Source: Auxenochlorella pyrenoidosa (lineage: Eukaryota; Chlorophyta; Trebouxiophyceae; Chlorellales; Chlorellaceae). From it: DNA of 11,542 nt. This document shows, piece by piece, positions 7,601-11,542 of the stretch. The position numbers and the translations under genes were made by a program. Below the pieces are notes generated by a model. That model worked only from the letters and a program-made list of their open reading frames with translations, did not search any database and was not told the DNA's origin. Location of the stretch: contig KQ481983.1 of the NCBI GenBank assembly GCA_001430745.1, forward strand, positions 3,011,228 to 3,022,769, in the 5' to 3' direction. Numbering within the stretch: position 1 is the first letter of the stretch; the number at the start of each line of letters is the position of its first letter.

Positions 7601-10600
7601 TGCCCGCAGAGGCCGAGACCCCGGTGGTGGAGTTCGTGGTGAACGACGAGATGGTGAAGGAGGTGCTGCCCTCCCGCGAGCGCGTCATCGAGGTGCTGGA
7701 GTCTGTGGGCTTCAACGCCGAGCGCCAGGCGCTGCCCGTGGCCTCCCTGTCTGGTGAGGGGGCCTCTGGCCATGGGGCCTGGCCAGCGCTGGGCGGGATG
7801 CAGAGCCAGGGGCCAGCGGGCTCTTGGTATAGCTCTGGCGCAGCGCTGTTGTTGGCATGCTGGTCGTCTGCCACCAGCAGGCCGACAACAGCGCGGCCCA
7901 GGTGATGCCAAGAGCCCGCTGGCCTCGCTGGTGGCTGACAACCAACATGCCAACCAACAGCGCCAAGTTCATGCCAAGTTTATGCCTGCCGGCCCCGATG
8001 CAGGCTCCCGCGGCCCCCATTACCCCCCCTTCACCATGCCGCCTGCCCCCCGCCCCGCCCACCCCCCGCAGGTGGCTGGAAGATGAAGCTGGCCCTGGCG
8101 CGCGCCATGCTGATGAACGCCGACATCATGCTGCTGGATGAGCCCACCAACCACCTGGACGTGACCAACGTCAAGTGGCTGATCGACTACCTGGTCGGCC
8201 TCAAGGGGGTGAGTTGGAGCCGGTGGGGGCTGGCCGCGCAGCGGCTGGACATTCAACGTGCATGCGAGCGCAGGCTGCCTGCACAGGGGCAGGGCCGCCT
8301 GCCTGCAGCCCCACTACCCGATCGCAGCCTTGACGACTTTCCAGGGCCGCCCGCTCATTTTTCACCTCTCACCCTCCCCCACCCACCCCCCCGCCCCACA
8401 CACCAGGTGACCAGCGTGGTGGTGTCGCACGACTCTGGCTTCCTGGACGCCGTGTGCACCAGCATCATCCACTACGAGGACAACTTCAAGCTGAAGAAGT
8501 ACCTGGGCAACCTGTCCAAGTTTGTGGAGCAGCGCCCCGAGGCCGCTGCCTACTACAACCTGGCCGACGCCACCACCAAGTGGGTGCTGCCCGAGCCCGG
8601 CTTCCTCGAGGTGAGCGCCGCGCCGCTGCGAGGGGAGGGGGCGGGAGGCCTGCCTGCTGCGGTGCACTGCAGGGAGGGGAGGTTGCTGCCCAGCTGCTCG
8701 CCTGCCAGCCCCAGCCCAGTATCACCCTCGCCTCTGCCGCTCCTGGCAGCCCCTGCGCAGCCGGTGTGCAGCCCCTCTTGCTGCTGCGCGCCCTCGTCCT
8801 CACCCCTGCCTCCCTGCCTCCTCACCCCACCCACCCACCCCGCAGGGCGTCACCTCCAAGGACCGCGCCATCCTCAAGATGCGCGGCGTCAACTTCAAGT
8901 ACCCCACCGCCGAGACCCGCATCCTGAACGAGGTCAACCTGCAGGTGTCGCTCAACTCGCGCGTGGCCGTGCTGGGCCCCAACGGTGCCGGCAAGTCCAC
9001 CCTCATCAAGCTGCTGACCGGTGAGCGCCGCCGCGGTCGGGGCGAGGGCAGCGGGGGCGTGCAGGGGGCGGTACGCGCGCATGGCTGTGCCTTTGCACCC
9101 TCCTGCAGCTGCAGTCACCCTGCAGTTGGCGGCCCGTGCCCCTCCTCCCTGGTTGCACCCCCGCCGACCCCCCACCCCACCCCCCACCCCGCTGCAGGCG
9201 AGCTGGAGGCCGAGTCTGGCCTGGTGTGGAAGCACCCCAACCTGCGCGTGGCCTACGTGGCTCAGCACGCCTTCCACCACATTGAGAACCACCTGGACAT
9301 GACCCCCAACCAGTACATCCAGTGGCGTTACGCCACCGGCGAGGACCGCGAGTCCCTGGACAAGGTGTCGCGCAAGGTGAGGCCGGCGCGGGGTGCGGGG
9401 CGGGCGGGCCGGCTACACGTGCGAATTGTGCCTGCTGGCCCGTGCCTGATGCATTCACTCTGCCCGCCCCTGGTGATGCCGGAACGCCCTGCTTGCTTCA
9501 CCCCATATCGACCCTCGCTGCCAGCTCACCCCTTGCTTCCCCGCCGCCCCTCTCCCCCGCCCCCCCCGCAGCTCAAGGAGGAGGAGGAGAAGAAGATGAA
9601 CGAGGTCAAGGTGGTGGACGGCGTGAAGCGCGTGGTGGAGAAGCTGCTGGGCCGCCGCAAGCAGAAGCGCGGCTACGAGTACGAGGTGCAGTGGAAGGGC
9701 GAGGTGGAGACCTCCTGGCTGACCCGCGACCGGCTCGAGGAGATGGGCTTCCAGAAGATGCTCACCGACATCGACATGAAGGTGCGCGGGGGCGGGGGCG
9801 GGTGACGCTGGGCCAGGAGGGGAGCAGCGGGCAGGTGGAGGGAAGACTGTGCCCACCTGGATGGCCATGCGTGTGGCCTGCCTGCCTGCATGCTATCCCT
9901 GGCTTGCCCCACCCCTGCGACTGCGTCTCACCTCCGCCGCTGCCCATGCCTTCCTGCTGCGCAGGAGGCGGCCGCCGCCGGCCTGCTGGGCAAGCCCCTG
10001 ACCGCCAAGAACGTGGAGGAGATGCTGGGCAACCTGGGCCTGCCCGCCGAGTTCGCCACCCACTCCCAGGTGTGCGCCCGCACCGCTCCCGGCTGGGCCA
10101 GAGGTTGCGGCCGAAGATGGCAGCGCACTGAGCAGCTGCCGCGCCCCTCGCCCCGCCCCGTGCCTCACCCCTTGTGACCCCCTCCCCCCTGCGCCCCGCA
10201 GATCCGCGGCCTGTCTGGTGGCCAGAAGGTGAAGCTGGTGCTGGGTGCCGCCATGTGGCAGCAGCCCCACATCCTGGTGCTGGACGAGCCCACCAACTAC
10301 CTGGACCGCGAGTCCCTGGGCGCCATGGCCTCGGCCATCAAGGAGTACGGCGGCGGCGTGGTCATCGTGTCCCACCACTCCGAGTTCGTCAACCAGGTGC
10401 GCCGCGCACTGGGTGTGACGGCCTGCAGGGGCGGGGCCCTGCAGGCGCCTGCTGTGCATGGCTGGGCCTGGCCCTGCACGCGCGCGGTGCCCTGTGCTGT
10501 CCCCTTGTTATGCTTGGCACTCACTCTGGCCCGCTACCCCTGGCTCCCCCTTCGCGACAGGTGTGCTCTGAGAAGTGGCACGTGGGCGGCGGCAAGTGCG

Positions 10601-10964
10601 AGATCACCGGCCAGTCTGCGGCGGCCCTGGAGGCGGCGGTGAGCTTCGGGGGGCTGAACTGGGCTGGGCTACATGCTCTGCCCCTGCTTGCCTGCCTGCC
10701 TGCTGCAAGCTGGTCCACCGCGCTGCCCGTCCTCCAGCCCTCCCCTACTGCTCACCCTGCCCTTGGTCCCCTCCCTCCGCCCTGCCGCAGAAGCTGGAGT
10801 GGAAGCGCCAGGAGGAGACCACCGACGCCTTTGGCAACACCATCAAGATCAAGGCCCCCAAGAAGGAGCTGTCGCGCAAGGAGAAGAAGGCCCGGGCCAA
10901 GGCCAACGCCGCCCGCCGCGCCCGTGGCGAGGAGGTGTCGGACGATGAGGAGGACTGGGAGTAA
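4617..10964 (+). CDS. EEF3: Translation elongation factor 3 (eEF3), ABC-F-type ATPase, complete, 18 exons, 980 aa
   Basis: Exons: 4617-4769, 5104-5219, 5406-5475, 5643-5972, 6114-6299, 6530-6664, 6886-7159, 7354-7431, 7610-7753, 8072-8208, 8407-8610, 8846-9020, 9198-9376, 9572-9781, 9965-10069, 10202-10396, 10561-10638, 10791-10964 (TAA at the end). All junctions keep frame; all introns are GT-AG except the first (GC-AG). Residues about 1-310 are HEAT repeats (for example [29 protein letters not shown]). ABC1 follows [16 protein letters not shown]: Walker A GPNGAGKS 408-415, signature LSGGW 494-498, Walker B DEPTNHLD 518-525 with catalytic E519, switch H549. ABC2: Walker A 653-660, chromodomain insert about 762-797, signature LSGGQ 836-840, DEPTNYLD 860-867 with E861, switch H890. 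The tail has basic [14 protein letters not shown] then acidic SDDEEDWE, as in fungal eEF3. In fungi the protein binds the cytosolic ribosome at the L1 stalk/E site and uses ATP to assist late translocation and release of E-site tRNA. Fungal eEF3 is about 1,044 residues; the difference is mostly N-terminal and in a smaller chromodomain. Domain order excludes other ABC-F proteins such as GCN20 or New1. Confidence 0.96.
4770..5103 (+). other. eEF3 intron 1, GC-AG type
   Basis: The donor is AAG|GCGAGT and the acceptor TCCTGCAG|GAT. Only this donor joins GCCGACAAG to GATGCCGCC in frame. The nearest GT, at 4774-4775, would shift the frame and destroy the HEAT sequence [12 protein letters not shown]. 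The donor otherwise fits the strong consensus typical of GC introns (AG before, AGT after). At 334 bases it is the longest intron in the window. Confidence 0.85.
7511..7548. repeat. Perfect 19-base tandem duplication in eEF3 intron 8
   Basis: The unit CTCTGCCTCGCTGCCCCTC occurs at 7511-7529 and again without a gap at 7530-7548, identical in all 19 bases. It lies in the C/T-rich part of the intron (7432-7609), about 60 bases before the acceptor, so it lengthens the pyrimidine-rich part. Identity of the copies suggests a recent duplication. Confidence 0.9.
7811..7994. repeat. Three-arm fold-back (inverted repeat) inside eEF3 intron 9
   Basis: Arm A (7811-7881) has two inverted partners. Arm B (about 7871-7924) pairs with it to make a hairpin: a perfect 17-base outer stem (7811-7827 with 7908-7924), an inner perfect 10-base stem (7843-7852 with 7885-7894), further partial pairing around TGCTGGT, and a loop near 7867-7870. 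Arm C (7923-7994) is a second, diverged inverted copy of arm A, sharing CTTGG, GCTGTTG, TTGGCATG and GCCACCAGC blocks in the same order. B and C are therefore related direct repeats. The element fills much of the 318-base intron (7754-8071) and leaves the splice sites untouched. It could be a small-RNA precursor or a small non-autonomous inverted-repeat element; I see no clear target-site duplication. Confidence 0.85.
9674..9781 (+). other. Chromodomain-coding part of eEF3 exon 14
   Basis: Residues about 762-797 read YEYEVQWKG, then ETSWL, then TRDRLEEMG, the aromatic-rich core and following segment of a canonical chromodomain. It lies between the Walker A and signature motifs of ABC2, where fungal eEF3 carries its chromodomain; there it contacts the ribosome and is required for function. 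The insert here is preceded by a charged helix ([12 protein letters not shown]) and is compact compared with the fungal version. Confidence 0.85.
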
Positions 10965-11166
10965 ATAGGGCGCCTCGGCCACCCACGCAGCAGCGGCGGC
11001 CTCAGTGGCCGCCATAGCTTGGCAGCGCAGACGACGAAGACGAAGGCGCGCGTCCGCGCTTGCTCCCGAGCCCCCCATCCCCTTTGCCCCTGTACTCTCC
11101 CTGCCCCTGCTCCCCTTGCCCATGATTGCCACAGGACCCTGAACCCATACGAACCACTCCACCTAG

Positions 11167-11180
11167 CACACACACACACA
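11167..11180. repeat. (CA)7 microsatellite in the eEF3 3' UTR
   Basis: Seven CA units in a row in the 3' UTR, about 200 bases after the stop codon. Short and of no evident function. Confidence 0.85.
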
Positions 11181-11356
11181 CGCCATCCTCTTGATCCCAG
11201 CGCAACCCCCCTGCGTCTTGATCTTGATACTATGCGATTCTAGCGCACTGTGTTTCGTTCATCGGTTTCGTTCCAGTCGAGTCCCCACCCCTGCCCTCGG
11301 CGCCCACCCCAATGCCTTTTGTTTATCATTTGGTTTGGCTGGCCACCACTCCCCTT

Positions 11357-11361
11357 TGTAA
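11357..11361 (+). terminator. Poly(A) signal TGTAA for eEF3
   Basis: A copy of the chlorophyte polyadenylation signal about 390 bases after the eEF3 stop, in a locally AT-richer stretch (TTTGTAAATTG). I find no earlier TGTAA in the UTR. Confidence 0.75.
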
Positions 11362-11380
11362 ATTGACGTCGGCGAAGCGG

Positions 11381-11542
11381 GGTGCGAGAAGATGGTGTGG
11401 GGGGCACAGAGAGCGGTGGGGGGGTGCAGCCCCCGGCAGCAGTGGGGCGGGAGAGCTGGACCTTGGCGGGCTGGCCATCTCTCAGCAGCGGCGGCAGCAG
11501 CTGGCCCGGCGGCAGCAGCCGCACCTGCGGCTGGCCCAGCGA
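11381..11542. other. Unassigned low-complexity end of window
   Basis: GC- and purine-rich sequence with runs of CAG and CGG triplets (about 11483-11520). Frames are open on both strands to the window edge: + would give Q/R/A-rich peptide (SQQRRQQLARRQQ), - would give a P/L-rich one (LLPPGQLLPPLL). Neither matches a family I know. It may be the edge of a neighbouring gene, possibly convergent, but the sequence is too short to decide. Confidence 0.3.

Larger units (their letters stand above)
10965..11380 (+). other. 3' UTR of eEF3
   Basis: Non-coding sequence after the TAA at 10962-10964. It is C-rich at first, then more AT-rich from about 11215, and includes a short CA repeat. The end is inferred as 15-20 bases after TGTAA at 11357-11361, giving about 415 bases. 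Confidence 0.65.

Noticed and set aside
6841..7953. 370-codon open frame on the - strand across eEF3 exons 7-9
   Set aside because: It overlaps conserved ABC1 exons on the opposite strand and its peptide is a low-complexity shadow with no known motif.
4617..10964. Integrated chlorovirus copy of eEF3
   Set aside because: Large algal viruses do carry eEF3-like genes, but this copy has 17 spliceosomal introns, host-like GC and a host-type poly(A) signal, with no other viral gene nearby.

Overview
The window looks like nuclear DNA of a green alga (Chlorophyta, probably a Chlorella-like trebouxiophyte). The evidence is very high GC in exons and introns, short spliceosomal introns of about 130-330 bases with GT-AG borders and C-rich tracts before a (C/T)GCAG acceptor, and the chlorophyte poly(A) signal TGTAA downstream of both genes. 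Both genes lie head to tail on the + strand and together hold 26 introns. The species assignment is inference; the exon-intron structure is read directly from the sequence.

Layout. (1) Bases 24-2782 carry the last ten exons (399 codons) of a chloroplast-type Hsp100/Clp ATPase of the ClpC/ClpD class, most like ClpD. The visible part is the UVR-like linker, the whole second AAA+ domain and the C-terminus; the 5' part lies before the window. Its 3' UTR runs to about 3570, just past a TGTAA signal at 3549-3553. (2) Bases about 3571-4616 hold no gene I can recognise and must contain the promoter and 5' leader of the next gene. (3) Bases 4617-10964 carry a complete 18-exon gene for translation elongation factor 3 (eEF3), 980 residues: HEAT repeats, two ABC ATPase domains, a chromodomain insert in the second ABC domain, and a charged tail. 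Its 3' UTR ends near 11380, just after a TGTAA signal at 11357-11361. (4) The last ~160 bases are low-complexity and unassigned.

The two genes have no evident functional link: one product unfolds proteins for the chloroplast Clp protease, the other acts on cytosolic ribosomes during elongation. The points most worth a second look are the eEF3 itself (a factor best known from fungi) with a compact, canonical-looking chromodomain, a three-arm fold-back repeat inside eEF3 intron 9 that could be a small-RNA precursor or a small inverted-repeat element, and a GC-AG first intron in eEF3. I see no mobile element with coding capacity, CRISPR array, tRNA or rRNA gene. All family comparisons are from memory, not from a database search.
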